Virus record (IMG/VR): IMGVR_UViG_3300020448_000004
Span: 26,580-90,579 of that record
DNA length: 64,000 bases
Strand: one strand, 5' to 3'
DNA from: a virus
In this document: positions 1 through 15,300 of the stretch, piece after piece
Layout of the letters: every line of letters starts with the position of its first letter
Numbering within the stretch: position 1 is the first letter of the stretch
Position numbers and translations under genes: made by a program
Notes under the pieces: generated by a model
What the model saw: the letters and a program-made list of their open reading frames with translations, nothing else
Database searches by the model: none
What the model was told of the DNA's origin: nothing

Positions 1-308
1 TTAACAGCAGAACCAATACCCGCTGCCACGTAGGAAAATCCTGACGGGGGCGACCCATCAGTTCCTGCACTAGGATTAAAGAAGACGACACCGTTTGCAG
101 CAATACCAATAGCACCCAAACCGACAATCCCAGAATCAGACGTGTTTGATCCACCTCTGTAAACAAAGTTGTGGTTAAAAGCATATGATGTTATTGTGTT
201 TGAGTTGTTAGCATTAGGAAAAGTTCCTGAGTTAACTGGAGTTGGCAAACCATCGCCAGTTACTGTTAGGACATTATTGCTACTATTATAGGATCCGTTT
301 GCTGCCAT
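1..308 (-). CDS. YHYH-type virion protein, C-terminus outside window (partial)
   Basis: The ATG is at 306-308 and about 102 codons are visible before the window edge. The visible protein contains GLGAIGIAANGVVFFNPSAG, which resembles the conserved core of YHYH-domain proteins that recur in marine T4-like phage structural modules; the giant protein just upstream contains a second such domain. It starts 8 nt after the stop of the 7028-residue gene, so it is probably cotranscribed and virion-associated. No Shine-Dalgarno sequence is obvious. The family call rests on pattern memory and the protein is incomplete. Confidence 0.6.
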   Translation of the reverse strand, partial: MAANGSYNSSNNVLTVTGDGLPTPVNSGTFPNANNSNTITSYAFNHNFVYRGGSNTSDSGIVGLGAIGIAANGVVFFNPSAGTDGSPPSGFSYVAAGIGSAV

Positions 309-316
309 AGGAGTAT

Positions 317-3300
317 TTAGTCGTCATCAAAGATTTGAGTAGGTGTGAAGGAACTAAGTGTTGTTGCACCGATATTAACGGTAAGAACAGAAGCAGTTGA
401 TAGAACAGGAACCGCACCGTTAGATGTGATACCAACACGATATTCATCATTTGTATCTGCCTGTGTAGTAGCAGCAGTTGTATATGTAGAACTAATCGCT
501 CCAGTGATATTGTTCCAACTTGATGTTCCATAATCTTTCTTCTGCCACTGATATGAAAGAGTTCCGTTGTTAACATTAATTGCTGAACCCATATACTGAT
601 GATTACCACATACGTAATTAAGAGTGGCAGGAGCATCAGCAGCGACTGTAATACTAACACTACGTGTTGTAGCAGCATTAAATCCTGCAACATATGTTGC
701 GTAGTCTGCAACTTGATTACCATTAAGACGATATACAACACCAGTCTCATATCTACTATTACCACCATAAGCAGTAGCATCTTCACTAAAGTAAAGTGCG
801 TGAGTAGCATTGGTAACATCGTTTTGATTAAACTGATATGTTGCTCCACGAACAAATACAAGTGTTGGTGCTTCAGCATTTGAATTGAATTGACCACCAG
901 TAAAGTTATAACCTTTTCCAGATCCTTGACTATAGTAAGGATGGTTAACAGACTTATCAGCAACAGTAATTTGATAAGCAACAACATTAGATATTGTTAC
1001 TTTTGCTGCAACTTGGAATGTAGCAGTCTGACCTTGGTTAACAGTAATATTTCTAGGTGATTCAGTTATTGTTATAAAGTTCTCTATGACTCCAGTACCA
1101 CCTGTTACAGGTATGAAGTTAGGATCGTAAATATCAATACCACCATTTAATGCAGGTCCTGTAGGTCCTAAGAAATCATCTGCAACAGTTGTATTTGCAA
1201 TAATAGAAGGTAATGAATATCCTTGACCTGCGTTCTTAACATCAATTCTTGCTACACCAACAAGTGCCTTAATACGTCCACCAAATCCTGTTGAAGATAT
1301 AACATCAACTTGTGGTCTTGTATTATAACCATCACCAGAGTTTGTTAATACTGCATTAGTAATACGTCCTTTTTCAATTTCAGCAAGTGCAGAAGCATTA
1401 CGTCCTTTAACTGCTCCACCATACTCGAATGTAATTAGAGAGTTAGATGATTCAATAAGAGCAACTGTTCTTGTTTCCTCCTCACCATCAATAATAAGTT
1501 CATCACCTGCTTCAATAGGTGGCACAACTGTTGCTGCAATAACGTCAACATCAGAACCAACATAAGAGAATGCAACGAAGGTTGAACCTGCACGAGGAAC
1601 TTCAGAGAATATAATTCTAGAACCAACAATTTCAAAACCAATTCCAGGTTCCTGTATAACACCATTTAACTGACAAATAATATTGTTCTCAGGTAAAATT
1701 GTATTTGACTGTACACCATCAGTTAGAGTCAATGAGTAGAACACTCCATTTAACTTTAAGTTGAATGAGTTACGTAATGAATCAAAGTCGAATGATATAT
1801 CATCTAATTGTCTTAACTTACCTTTATATACACCGTGGAAAGTTGATCCTATAGCAGGTGCTTCAGTAAACTGTATATTATCTGAGAATGCAGTGAATGC
1901 GTAGTCAGCACCAGGTGGTTGTAAGATACCATTCACAAAGATCATCATATGTCCTGCGGGATCTGGGAAGTATTGTGTACCATTTCCTTGAGTTAGTTTG
2001 AATGCCTTTTGTACACCATCAAATCCTCTAAAGAATCTGCGTACTCTACCTCTTAAGAATCTAGCAGATGAACAAGCACCTTTGAAACTATTGTCTCCAA
2101 TAATTTGTGAGTTCTTCTGGAATGTTCCACTTGTTCCTTCTAAGTGTAGAACAGCACGAGTACCAAACTGTGTAATCTTAGCAATCTTACCGTATGCTGT
2201 TGTATCTGTTATTGTAACATTAGCAACTTGTGTATATACGGATGGGAATAGAGTTCCAACTGGTACTTTAGCAAGTTGATATTGTGAATTACTTGCAATA
2301 TCAGAAATAGTTACACCTTCGGGAGTTCCAGTTTCATTTGCAACAAATACGTAATTATTATTTGTGTCTATTTCAGTAACTGTTACCGTCCAACCAATAC
2401 TAATACCACCAGATTGAACCTGTAATACGTCACCAACATTAAATGTATCACTAACACCTGTATCAGTAATTAACTGAGCATATGTAAGTCTTGTAATTTG
2501 TCTACCGTGTACATACTCACCAAAATTAGGTAGAGTAACAAAAGATTCTATTTCAATAATTTGGTCAGTAACAGATCCATAGATAACATCTTGGGGTTTA
2601 AACTCTCCAGTTACTGTGGAGATGTCGTAAGTGATTCTACCACTCTGATTATCAATTAGTGCACCGTTATTGTTTCTAACAATTAAAGCAGTCGCTTTAG
2701 ATCCAGTATCTGTAGAGAAGAACTTATCAGTTGCAATAAATTCACCCTGACGGAAGTTAACAAGAATTCTATCGTGCTCATCAACAAATGTACAAGTACC
2801 ACCAGATGTAACACCTTCTATAGTATCACCTGCTGTAAATGTTCCATTGTAATCAATTAACTTAATATATGTTTCGTTATCAGTAGCAAGAACTTTACCA
2901 GTGTTTGATGTAGCACCTTGAACAACAACCATCTCACCATTCTGAATCTTGATTCCAGTTCCACCACCTTGTGCAGAGAATGTATTACAGGTCATATATT
3001 TTGCCTGATACATAATATCTGCTAAATTATCTTCCATACGAACTATCTGTGCAGTAGCATCAGATGTTCCACCGTAGATAACATCAGCAAGGTTAAATCC
3101 TGCTTTGATTGGTGTTGGTACATCACGTACTCCATAAGTTGTAGGTACACGATCTACACCTGGATCTACTTCAACAGCGAGTGTATGTAACTGTGATGCT
3201 AGACCTGGACTTAGATATATTGGTTCTCCATCAATATATTCTGTAAGAACTATCTTATTAGATGTTGAATTAGGATGTACATAATAGGTTGTTCCATCAA

Positions 3301-6300
3301 GTTCTGGAATATTAGATCCTAGAACAATATAAGCAACTCTATCATATGGTTCAAAGTTATTAGCAACATTAATAACTCCATCATAAACAGCAACACCTGC
3401 GTCAAATTGTGTTCTTAGGTATGTTGTTGGGAATTGTGAGTATTGTAATGCAGTTAATATTAAGTGGAATAATTGATGTAACTTATGAGATGCAGTCGCA
3501 GTAGGACGTAATTCTCTATCAGGATTAGTTCCATCAAGTGAATAAAGAGGTTGGTTAGCATTTACACCAGGATCAGGTGCAGTTCCTTTTAAGATATGAT
3601 CCATCAACTCTTTAATCATTCTTGCGTGATAAAGAAGACGAGTTCTAAAGAGTGTTGGGTATGCTACAAAATTACCATCAGCATCAAACCAAGAGTTAAC
3701 TAATTGTAAAGTCCTAGCATTACCATTTGTAATGAAGTCATATACAATCGCTTTCTGTATTGGTTCAGCAAACGAAGCATCTCCTGCATATCCAGGATAT
3801 TGACTTAAAGTTTTCTCATATGATTCTAATCTAGTATATGTGTCATTGTATATTAATAATCTTGCAGATTGTTTATACATCTCTGTACCACTTCCAAGAC
3901 CGTGAAGAAGTGTCTTGAATAGTACGTGTGCAGCAGATGTAACATCGTAACAAGTTCCACCTTTATATACGGTGTTGTTAGTGACAGGTGCAGTTCTGGT
4001 TATAGTTGCAAGATGACTACCATTTCCTTGAGCAGCAGTATCAACAGTATTAATAAGTATCTCCCAAAGGGTATTAATCGCTGAACTCTGTGTGGTGCAG
4101 TTTCCGTTACCTGCTGAATCGTAAGTTATAGAAACGTCACGTCTAATAGCACGTTCACCTGTAAGTGGCCATTCGAGTGGTAATGTTCTCGTAATTCCAG
4201 TTAGATATGATGTAGGATTACTTGTATTACTACTATCAAATAGATTGATAGGAATACCCATCAATGTTGTTATAGACGCTGCTTCATTTACACAACGAAC
4301 TCCACCACCACCAATAATAAAGGTTATAGCATTAGTATTAGCACTTACAAAGTTATGAGGATGATTACCACCATAAGATACAGCACCAGAAACAGCACTT
4401 ACAAATGTATGTGGATATTGTTCGTTTGTAGGTGCAGGGTTTACATTAACCTTGATACGTCCATCTTTGAATCTAACACCTCCAGATGCAGCAGATATAA
4501 ATGTATGAGTGTAATTTCCACCTGCACTTATTGCATTTGTTGCAGCATTTACAAATGTATGAGTAGTTACGTTAGTAGATGGGATTCTTCCAGATGCTAA
4601 AACATTAACTGTAATAGTTGTTAGACCAACTGCTTTTACTTCTAAAGGAACATCATATGCTCTATCTTTCTTCCAAGTAATATTATTTGTAGCAGAAGAA
4701 ACATATGTGTGTGGTGTTGTGTTTGTTGAAGGTATTCCAGTAGATAATAAGACTTGAACTTTAAATGTATTTGCAGTTACATCTGAAATTTCTAACCAAG
4801 AATTAGCAGCAGGGTCAGTAGCACGTGGATATGTATGATTTGTTTGATTATTATCTTGACCACAAGTAAATGTTAGAGAATCAGTTGCAATCTTAATTTG
4901 ATCACCATTACTAAATCCGTGTTGAGGAACAGTCAACTGCATCATACCTGTAGAAGGTTCATATACAGCAGCAGTGCTCTGATGTATTGTAGTTGTTGTT
5001 CTAGGATATGAATGCTCAGTAGCATTATTATCTTCTAAACAAGTAAATATTAATGAATTATCAGCAATCTTAATGTGTGATCCAGGAACAAGACTATGAT
5101 TACCTATTGTGATAACCATATCTCCTGTAGTAGGACTGTAAACAACATTTGATGGAGTATAATTTAAAGTGTTTGTAGAACCAACGTTTACATCAAAAGT
5201 ATTTGTAGCAACATTACTAATTGTTAGATACTGGTTTGATGCAGGATCACTAGCACGAGGATAAGAATGTACACTATAGTTGTTATCCATTGTACAAGTG
5301 AAGTTCAATGAATTGTTAACAAGTCTTATCTGATCACCATTACTAAATCCGTGTTGAGGAACAGTTAGAGTCATAGCACCAGTAGTAGGTGAATATGTTG
5401 CTCCTGTTGCTGTAAATGCAGAATCAGTAATTTCTAAAACTTCTAATGATTTACCACTAGCATAGTCAGTAGGACGAGGATATGCGTGGTTAGTAGTATT
5501 ACCATCTTTTGTGCAAGTAAATGTTATTGCATAATCTTGAGAGAACTTAATATGTCTTCCAACATTAAGATTATTTGTACCAATATCTAAGAATAGATTA
5601 CCAGTTGCTTCTTCATATATTGCATCAGTAACATCGTGAGTTCCGTTAGCAGTAGTTCCTACATTTACAGTAAATGTATTTGTAGTAAATGCTGTAACTG
5701 GTAATAAAGCACCGCTAGAAGGATCTAATGGTCTTGGATATGTATGGTTTGTTGCATTACCATCAAAATCACAAGTAAATGTTAATGAGTTTGGAGCAAG
5801 TTGAATACTGTCACTTGTAGTTAAGTTATGACCATTAACAGTAAGTCTTAAATTACCTGTAGTTGGGAAGTACTCTACATTTGTTGGAGTTAAGTTACCA
5901 ACTGTTGTATTAGTACCATCAATAGTAATACTAGAATCATATATTGCACTTCCTTCTGTTACACCATTAATTGTAACAATTTGCTGTCTCATTATTTGTA
6001 TTGCAATATCTCTTGCTTGTTCAAAGATATATTTAACTTCTGCTGCTTGGTTACTAATATGCTGTATAGCATTTCCAACTGTAATATAGAACTCACTTGA
6101 ATACCACATACGGTTGTTACCACCGTGCTTTAAGTTGAATACTAATGCTTCAAGTAAATCTACAACGTCATCAACACAAGACTGATAATTATAACCACCA
6201 GAGAATGCCAAATTAGGATACTGAGACATACCACGACCAACAGCAGTTGTAGCGATAAATCTTATATTATTTTCAATTTCATTTGCAGCATCATAGTAAC

Positions 6301-9300
6301 CATTGGTTGTAGCATTATTATAGTAATCAGGTCTTGCTATTGCTTGTCCTAATCCACCTGTTGCTGCCTCACTCTCATAGGGAGTAAACCCTAAACGGTT
6401 TCTGATGGTTAGGATTGACATATCTCTTGCTAACTTAAACGCATAGATTGTCTCATCAGATTGATTAGTTACGTGACTTAATGCTAAATCAGTATTTAAG
6501 TATAAAGCAGCAGCATCATATGTCTCGCTGTTACCACCAAAACGTAAATCGTGTGCTACAGATTCGATGATGTCAATAATATCATCTTCACAGTTAACTT
6601 TACCACCTGGAACTCTAAACTTCTTAGATTGTGCAAACGATGTTTTAGTTAGAATATCAACTGCTTCACCTGCAATGGTCTTAGCATTTTGCTGTAAAAG
6701 ATTTGCAGCGTCAAGATCTCTATCAGATCCAGTATATGCTTTAGGATCTATTGTAATAGTATCGTCACGATAAACAGACTCATCTGTGTATAACATCTGA
6801 TAGTAATCAGAGAAATCAGCAGCAACTTGAGCAGGGTTCTCATTTCTACCAATTAATAAACCTTGTATTGCTTTTTGTGCTAACTTCTTAGCATATTCAA
6901 TAGCATCAATCATTGCAAGCAATTCATCTTCAATATAATTGATATTAGTTTCATTATCGAGATAACTATCAATCATTGCTTGTGTTTCAAAGTTACCACC
7001 AGTGATCAAGTCACCTGCAATAGCAGGAAGTATATGATCTCTAATATCTCTTACACATTTTGCTCTATTAGGTATTGTTAGTTTATTTACTGTTGAGAAA
7101 CCAACTTGTACTTGATATTTGTTTTCAATATAAAATACTGACTCATCAGCGATTGCTTTTCTATTAAAGTAAATTAAATCAGCACCATCTCTAAATCTGT
7201 GACCTGTAGGACCTATAACATCTAATAGATCATCTACAAGAGTCATAATATCAGTTTGTATCTGTGAAGATGCAGGAGATGCAAAATAATTAGGAACACG
7301 AACCTTAGTTGAATAAGATCCTTCTAAATTTGTTTCATCTAATGTAATTACATCAATACAAAGTTTTGCAACTTCTCTCCAAGTATAGATTGATTGTAAT
7401 TGCTCACCACCAATATGTTGTAAAGAACCTGATCCTTCAATATAAGCACGACCAACGATAGTTGTTTGGAAGTTACCACCTGCAATTAAATCATCAATGA
7501 TAGCGGGTATGATATATGATTTAGTATCACGTAAACAAACATTAGATCCATAACCACTCATACCACCATCACCAGGGATGACAAATTCTGGGTATCTGTA
7601 TTTAAGACGACCAACTGCCTCTTCAGCAATATAGTCAATATTTTTACGTATAACTTCAGCACATATTCTATATTGTTCACGACTAAGATCAACACCCTCT
7701 GTTGTTATTTCAGAACGCCATAGCTCAACTTCATCAGCAGTAGCAGTAGATATTATATGATTAACGTATGTTGCATATACTGCACTCTGTTCCATAGGGA
7801 ATGGTGCTTCACCAAGAAGTGCGAATGATACATTTGTACTATCATTAAAGATAATAGGGGGAGTAAAACTACTATTGTACTGGGAAATTCCTTTGCGGAT
7901 TACAAGATTGTCAATCCAACCATTGAAAGGATTACCATTGTTCCATCCTGCACCAACAGTAATCTTACTATTTGCATTATAATTATTTGTATCAGTGTAT
8001 GTACCCATCTGCTGACCATTTACAAACAGTTTAGTAACACTTGTAGAACGAGATACTGCAATATGATACCAGTTATTAATTGTAGTAATAGCAGAACTAA
8101 CAGTAATTACATCACTAGCACCTATAGATAAGCGAAGTGATTGACCAGACATTAATATACCTAACTTAGTGTCAGAAGATGACTCTCTAAGATCAATAAG
8201 TCTCTGTGTGCCAGTAACAGAAGCAGGACGTATCCATAATTCCATTGTATAGTCACCAGTAGCAGCATCTGCTCCATCACCAAATAATACAGCATTACTT
8301 GATGGGAAAGTAGCATATGAACCAGATCCAGTAAATCTAAGTGAACCAGAATCAGTTTTAAATGTTAATTTATCTTGAGATACGTTTGCATATGTAAGTT
8401 TAGAGTTGGTTATATACTCACCTGCTTGTAATACACCACTAATCTGTTTAGAGAAGATCCACTTGTTACCTGCATTAGATCCAATAACATCATATGTTGC
8501 ACCTGATGTAACTGCTCTTACAGTATCACCAAATACAAAGAATCCACCAGATGATTTATCTCTATAAGCGTGTTTAGCACAACGTAAAGTTTCTCCATCT
8601 ACAAAAGCATAAGGAGGAAGAACACGAGGTACATTAGTAATAGACCACTGATATGTTGCAGGAGTGCCACCTGTAGGATCCTGTAGAGTATCAGTAATGA
8701 TTCTCATATAGGATGTTATAGCATTTGCCTGATTAACACAACTATTAGTATATCCTGCATATGCTCCAGAAGGTGCAGTCTCAGTTACTGCTGCTTCAAA
8801 TGCTGCTACTGTTCCTGGAGATGCAGTTGATCCAAGATTAGTAATCAAAATATTCATTAATGTAGTAATTGCTGATGCAACTGCTTGACAAGTTGGATTT
8901 GCAGTATCAGCAGTTATTGTTAGATCTTTTACTTGATCCCAGTTATGAGATCCTGCTTTAGTCCAAGTATTGTTTCTCATTACCTCAATGGCAATATCTC
9001 TTGCCTTAGTAAAAGCATTTACAATAGTATCTCTATCACCAGATGTTACACCATACTGTAGAGTTTTCTTAGTTGCTTTATATACAAAGTTATTACCACC
9101 GTGTGCCAAGTTATAAACCATTGCTTCAAGAACATCAACAATATCAGATAAGCAATGAACATCTCCACCCGATACGTTATATCCTGGATTTTGTGTCTTA
9201 GCATAATGTAATGCTTCATATGCAATAAACCATTTATTAGCAAGAATTAGATCTCTTGCATCACCGTGACTGTTGCTTATAACAGCAAACTCTTCTGTGA

Positions 9301-12300
9301 TAGTAGGATCTCTATATTGAGGTAGATTAGTTGTATTTGTACTAATAGTTTCATTACGGATACACTGTATTGCTAAGTCACGTGCTTTGTTAAATGCGTA
9401 TATTGTTTGTGCTACCTCACCATCAACGTGATAGATTGCATTACCCTGTACATATGTACTAGCAGCATCCCAGATCTCTGAGTTACCATCAACTTCTAAT
9501 TGATATGCAACTATGTTTAGAATATCTACAATATCATCTTCACAATCTCTGTCTCCACCTAATGATGGGACTGTAAATGATGGATAAAATGCTTTCATCA
9601 ATCCAACTGCTTCTTCAGCAATGAATCTAGCATTCTTTCTTATCAATACAGCAGCATCAAATGAACGTTGATCGTCTACACCTACTAATGAAGCGTTATC
9701 ATAGTAGATTTGTTTGTTACGTATTGAGTCACCTGCTGTAAATTGTGATCCTGACAAGTAATTATATCTAATTTCTTGGTTTCTTACCTCTTCAAAGTCT
9801 AAGAAGTCTTGGTTATTAGCAGTTCCCTCTTCATATAGTTCTTCTGGATTGATAACTGTCTCAGAAATATTGTCTAATATGGTATTTGGATAGGTAATAG
9901 AAGGAACACGTTGGAAAATAAGACCAAAAAATGTTGATGGAGGTGATAAATCAACGGTATCAATGATTTGTTGAGATGAATCGTCTGTATATGGTGCAAT
10001 TACAGTAACTCTTGCAGCAATTTTAGATGCAGCAGAGTATATTGTATCGTTAAATTTGATATTAAAGTCACCAGTTTCAAATTCAGATGTACCAGATGTA
10101 CGAGAAACTACTAATCTAGCGTCTACAACACCATCTCTAAGGTTATTTTCTTCAATAATTGCAAAATCACCTTGTAAATTTGTTATTCTTTCACCTTGTT
10201 CGTAAATTGTTTTGCTAGTTAAACCATTTACAGCACTTAATACACCATCAAATCCACTAGATGACGCTAAAACATTATCACCAATCTGGAAAGTACCTTC
10301 TACATCAATAACATCAATATAATCTACACCACTATCAATAACAGTTGCAGTTCCTTCGTTCTGTAAAGACCTTATAGGTTTACCTGTTAGTGGGAAAATA
10401 CCAGATGTTGAACTAAATGTATATCTTATAATGTTAATTTGAGAGAATGTAAGATTTCTAAATTTAATTCTTGAAGGTGCTTTAGGTGGTTCAGAAAATA
10501 CGACAGATGGACCAGATGTTGTGAATGCAGTTCCAGGTGACTGAGCAACACCGTTAATAAGAATCAATAATTGATCATCAGTTGCAGTTACAGAGTCACC
10601 TTCTACATTCAATGCAAATTGTGTCTTAACACCATTAAAATCATTGTCAATATTATCAAGTTTTTTAACAATAGAAGTTAAGATTTCTTCAGAGTTAGTA
10701 AGTCTTCTTTGTCTGAATAATACTTCAGTATTATTAAACTCGGTATATATTGGTTGTGAGTTAGCAAAAGATGTAATCTGATTAATATTAGTAGCACTAA
10801 AGATATTAACTTCTTTAACAAGATCAGATACAACCTTTCTTCCTGATATATCTTTACCTGCTGCAAGTGATAATTCACCAAACATATTAAATCCAACAGG
10901 ATGATTGGTTTCAAGAATACTCTTTCTCCATTCGTTAATAGGAGTTTGTGATTTAATAACGTAAGAGAAGTTTTGATAGAAATAAGAGTCTTGAATCTTC
11001 TGTACAATTTCAGATGGTTTACCAACGTCATCAATAAACTGACCAGTAGTGGTTGTCATTGAGTCAATGTTCAATGTACCACGAGCAATAGATAAGTTAT
11101 CAATTAAACCAGATGCACGAGATACTTGTGCAGTTACACGTTCTCCAACAGTCCAAGTTCCATTATAATTCTCAAGTTTTAATATACGAGGACCAATTTG
11201 CCAACCCTCATTTTCTGAAACGTAACCTGTTGCAGTAGCAGTTTCTAGAGATGAACCTTGATATACAAGTTCTCCTTTTAAGAAACGAGATGTTTGTACA
11301 ATAGCAGTTGCTTGACCACCAAACACTTCAGTAAGAAGAATCTGACGACCATCACCTTGAGTTAAAAATGTAATAAAGTTACCAGACTCAGCATCAACTT
11401 GTGTTAGTGCTATTCTAAGTTGGTCTGCCTCAAGTGAATTTGCTTCACCTGCAATAGCATAGTAAGTAGTTGTAGAACTTAAACTAACCAAACCTGCTGA
11501 ACTTGGTTTTGGTAGAACACCAACTGTAGATCCTAAATCTTCTGCTCTAAGTTGAATAGCAGCACCAGTTGTAATACCGTGTGGGAAGTTAAACTGTAAA
11601 TAACCTAAATCAAGGTTTACAACATAGTTAAATTCTGACTTAAGTGTGACTGTAGGTTCAGAACTATATCCAGATCCAGGATTCTTAATTATTACTTCAG
11701 ATAATCTGTTATTTTTAACAATCGCTTCTGCATCAGCACCTGATCCACCACCACCTTCAATAACAACTCTAGGAACTGATGTATAACCAGAACCAGGATT
11801 TGTAACTTTAATTTCAGAAAGTATAGCAGTATTAAACAACTGAAGGTTTACAGGGAATGTAATCTCAGGTCTTAGTGTATAGTCGTGAGAATAACCAAAA
11901 CCAAATTCATTGTTCTTAAGTTTCTTAATTTTACCAATACTATTACCTTGTAAGAACACAGATGCACCAGATCCCTCAGCAGGAATTACAACATCAAGTT
12001 GTCCACCAGAACCTTGTAATAGTGATCCTAATATTCCTGGAATAGTGTCAATGTCAATAGATGCAGTAGTATATCCTTTACCTGGAGATGTTAATTCAAC
12101 AGCAGTAATAACACCTGTTAATTCACCATCATCTGCAACTGTAATATTACATAGACCACCTTCACCATCTCCTGCAATAGGAACATTATAATAGATGCCA
12201 TTAATGTATTCTGTACCACCAGATGTGATACGAATTTTCTCAATTTCTCTGTCAGATGATATATCAGTAACAATAGGTAATTTCTGATAGAAACCACCTG

Positions 12301-15300
12301 GGTTTACCAGTTTGATACTTGCAATAGGACCAATCGCTTTTAGAGAAGTTGTACTATAAGATGCTCTTGCAAGACCTGTTTCAGTTGATCCTAAAGGAGC
12401 AGTTGTTTTTTCTGGTTCTACAAGAAGTGGGAACGTAAATTCTGTGTCTGATAATATCTGATTGATAGTAAATGTTCCTTTATAAGGAGTTTGTATAACG
12501 TCAATAAATGATGCTTCACCTACAGGAGAGTTAGTTGGGAGAGTTCTTGATGGATCAAAGTAATATGAAATATTGGTAACATCTTCATCAACAATAAACT
12601 TAACAAGTGGTTTAGGTGATGTTTGGTCAGTTAAACCTGGGATACCTTCTCTAACAATGTTTACAAAAGGATATTCCAATTTATATTGATTATCCTTAGA
12701 GAATGACATATAATATCCAAAGTTAGATGGATCATCAAGGTCAAATATGTATTGATGTTTACGAACAAATAATAATTGTGGATGTTTAGCGTAGATATTA
12801 ACACTTGCAATAGTAGAACTTGTAAATGAAGGATTTTGTACAGCAGTTGATCTTAAACGATATAAGAATCTTCTAGTATCAAGAACCTCTTCTATAAAGA
12901 ATGATCCACCATATTCAGTTGTTGTAAATCCTTCAACAAATATAATTTCGTTTTGAGTAAAATTATGTCTACTTGTAGAAACACAGAATACTAAATCTGT
13001 AAATGCTAAAGCACCAGTTGGAATAATATCTTTATCAAGATTAGATGTAAGATGGAATTTCTTAACTCCAACTAAACCTGCTATTGTTATTATTTTTCCA
13101 GTAGCATCAAATGTTGCTGAAAGACCAACAGCATCAGCATCAATATTATCACCTTTAATAAATGCTGATCCATCATATACTGCTTCAATTCTGATTGAAT
13201 AATCTGCTGCTATAAATGGTCTCCAAGAACTAAACTGATTTAATGTTCCACCAGAGTATGAAGTATTTGCAAGATCTATATCAAAACTACCTGCATCACG
13301 AGTATATACCCAGTTAATATTTCCATCAGTTACTGTACCAATCGTATGAACAGGAGCAGTAGCACCAGAAACTCCAGTAGAACCTGCTGTATAAATTCTA
13401 CCTGCATTATAAACTTCATCTCCAGTTGTGTAACTGAAGTTTGTATTCCATTGAGGTATAGTTGTTTCAACTAAGAATGTTTGATTAATAAGGTTTACAT
13501 CATTTGCAGTTGATTTTAATTTCTTAGTAGTATCAAAATTACCAATAATATTACCAATATCAACCTGCCCTTGTGATGCACGAACATTTACAATAGTACC
13601 GTATGCACTAACTACATCTTGTCCACCAATAACTGAGTACTGTTGTAAAATAGAACCTTTAGTAAAGTTTGCTGTTTGGTTAAATGTTACTGTTTTTACA
13701 GTATCAATAGACTGATATACCGCATCACGAATATAGAATTTAGGAATAACAGTAGTGCTTAGAAGTAGTTTTCTACCAAGAGGTGTTGGTATAGTAGCAG
13801 TTCTAGTCTCATATATTTGATCTGTAGATGTAAATGAGTAAGTTCCTTCAACATTATTTGATACAACATCAGCATAATCAAGTATTTGTAGACCCGCAGG
13901 ACCTAATGCCCAATCCCCAGAAGTAATCACTTGGGTATTAAACGTAAAGTCGTTCACAGCGGCTGCAACTTGAATCTGCATACCAGTTTGAACTGTGCTT
14001 AATGTATATGTTCCAGTCTTAGTTTGTTCTCTATCTAACTTGTAGCAGAAAGCAGATACTGTTTTATTAGAACCAACTGCTTGTGCAGGAGTAAATGTAT
14101 CACTATATTTTGCAATACTTGATACGGAAATATTATCTACCCAACCACCAATAGAACTAGCGACAACAGGAGATGATTTACCAAATAATAGTATAGATTT
14201 AAGTTGTGTATCTATAGTTGTACTTGTTACATCAATTTGTTCAACACCATTGATGAATACTTTATAAACATAAGTACCAACACCAGGAGTTGACTTAACA
14301 AGAGCAACGTGTATAAATGTTTCGTTATCAAATGTTGTCCAGTTAGTTGTGGATGTAGATAGGTAAATATTAGAACCTAACTTTAAACGAACTTTACCAA
14401 AATCAGCACTTGTAGCATCACCTTCTAGTTCTACAACTGCATTATCACCTGTAGTAGGAGTAACATCAAAAATATTTGGTGTAGAACTTTGAGCGTTGTA
14501 TTGTGATTGCCCAATAGCAATCCACGCTTCAACTGTATAATTTGTTGCTACATCAGCACCCCAATCTAATGACAATCTATTTGCAGCAGCACTTGTATTT
14601 ACTGACTGTGCACCATACTTCCATTTAGAAGTATCTAATGTAGGGTCTACAGACCATCCTGCTGTTAAAGTATTATTATATGTTTCATCTCCAGTTATAG
14701 TCGATTCAAAATTAAGTATTGCTAATTCATTAGATTCAATTTTATTACCTGCAATAATAGTATCACCAGAATTATCGTTACTAATTGTAGTTGGTTGGAA
14801 ACCAATACCACTAACCTGTTTTACAGAAGCAGCAGTCAATATATTACTTGTATTCCAAGAAACCTTAAATATGATTGCTCTATGATCATTAAAAGCATAT
14901 TTAACGTATGCACCAACATCAACGTTACCAAATATATCAAATTTTACTCCAGTTGATTGTATATCTTCAAATACGCCAGTAGGTGCAAGTAATTTAACGA
15001 CTGATGGAGTTTTGTAATCACTAGGTGAAAACTTCATATACAAAACAGCAGTATTCTTGGTATTAGCAATTTGATATGCAGTCGCAGTTACATATCTAGA
15101 ACCATAGTCATCAATAGTAACTTTAGGATTAGAAAATCTATATCCTGTATTACCAAACTGTCTACTCCAAGAAACGTTAATAGTTACATTATCATAGTTA
15201 GTTTCACCAATAATAATTTCACCAGTTCCCGCAGGATCATTAACACCGACAAATATACAGTTGTTATTACTTGTAAATTTAAGATCTGTTAGTTGTTCTG

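Noticed and set aside
286-987. 233-codon minus-strand frame overlapping the giant gene
   Set aside because: It is a shadow in another frame of the giant gene, Leu/Met/Ile-rich as expected of such frames, and conflicts with clearly recognisable Ig-like and cupredoxin coding.
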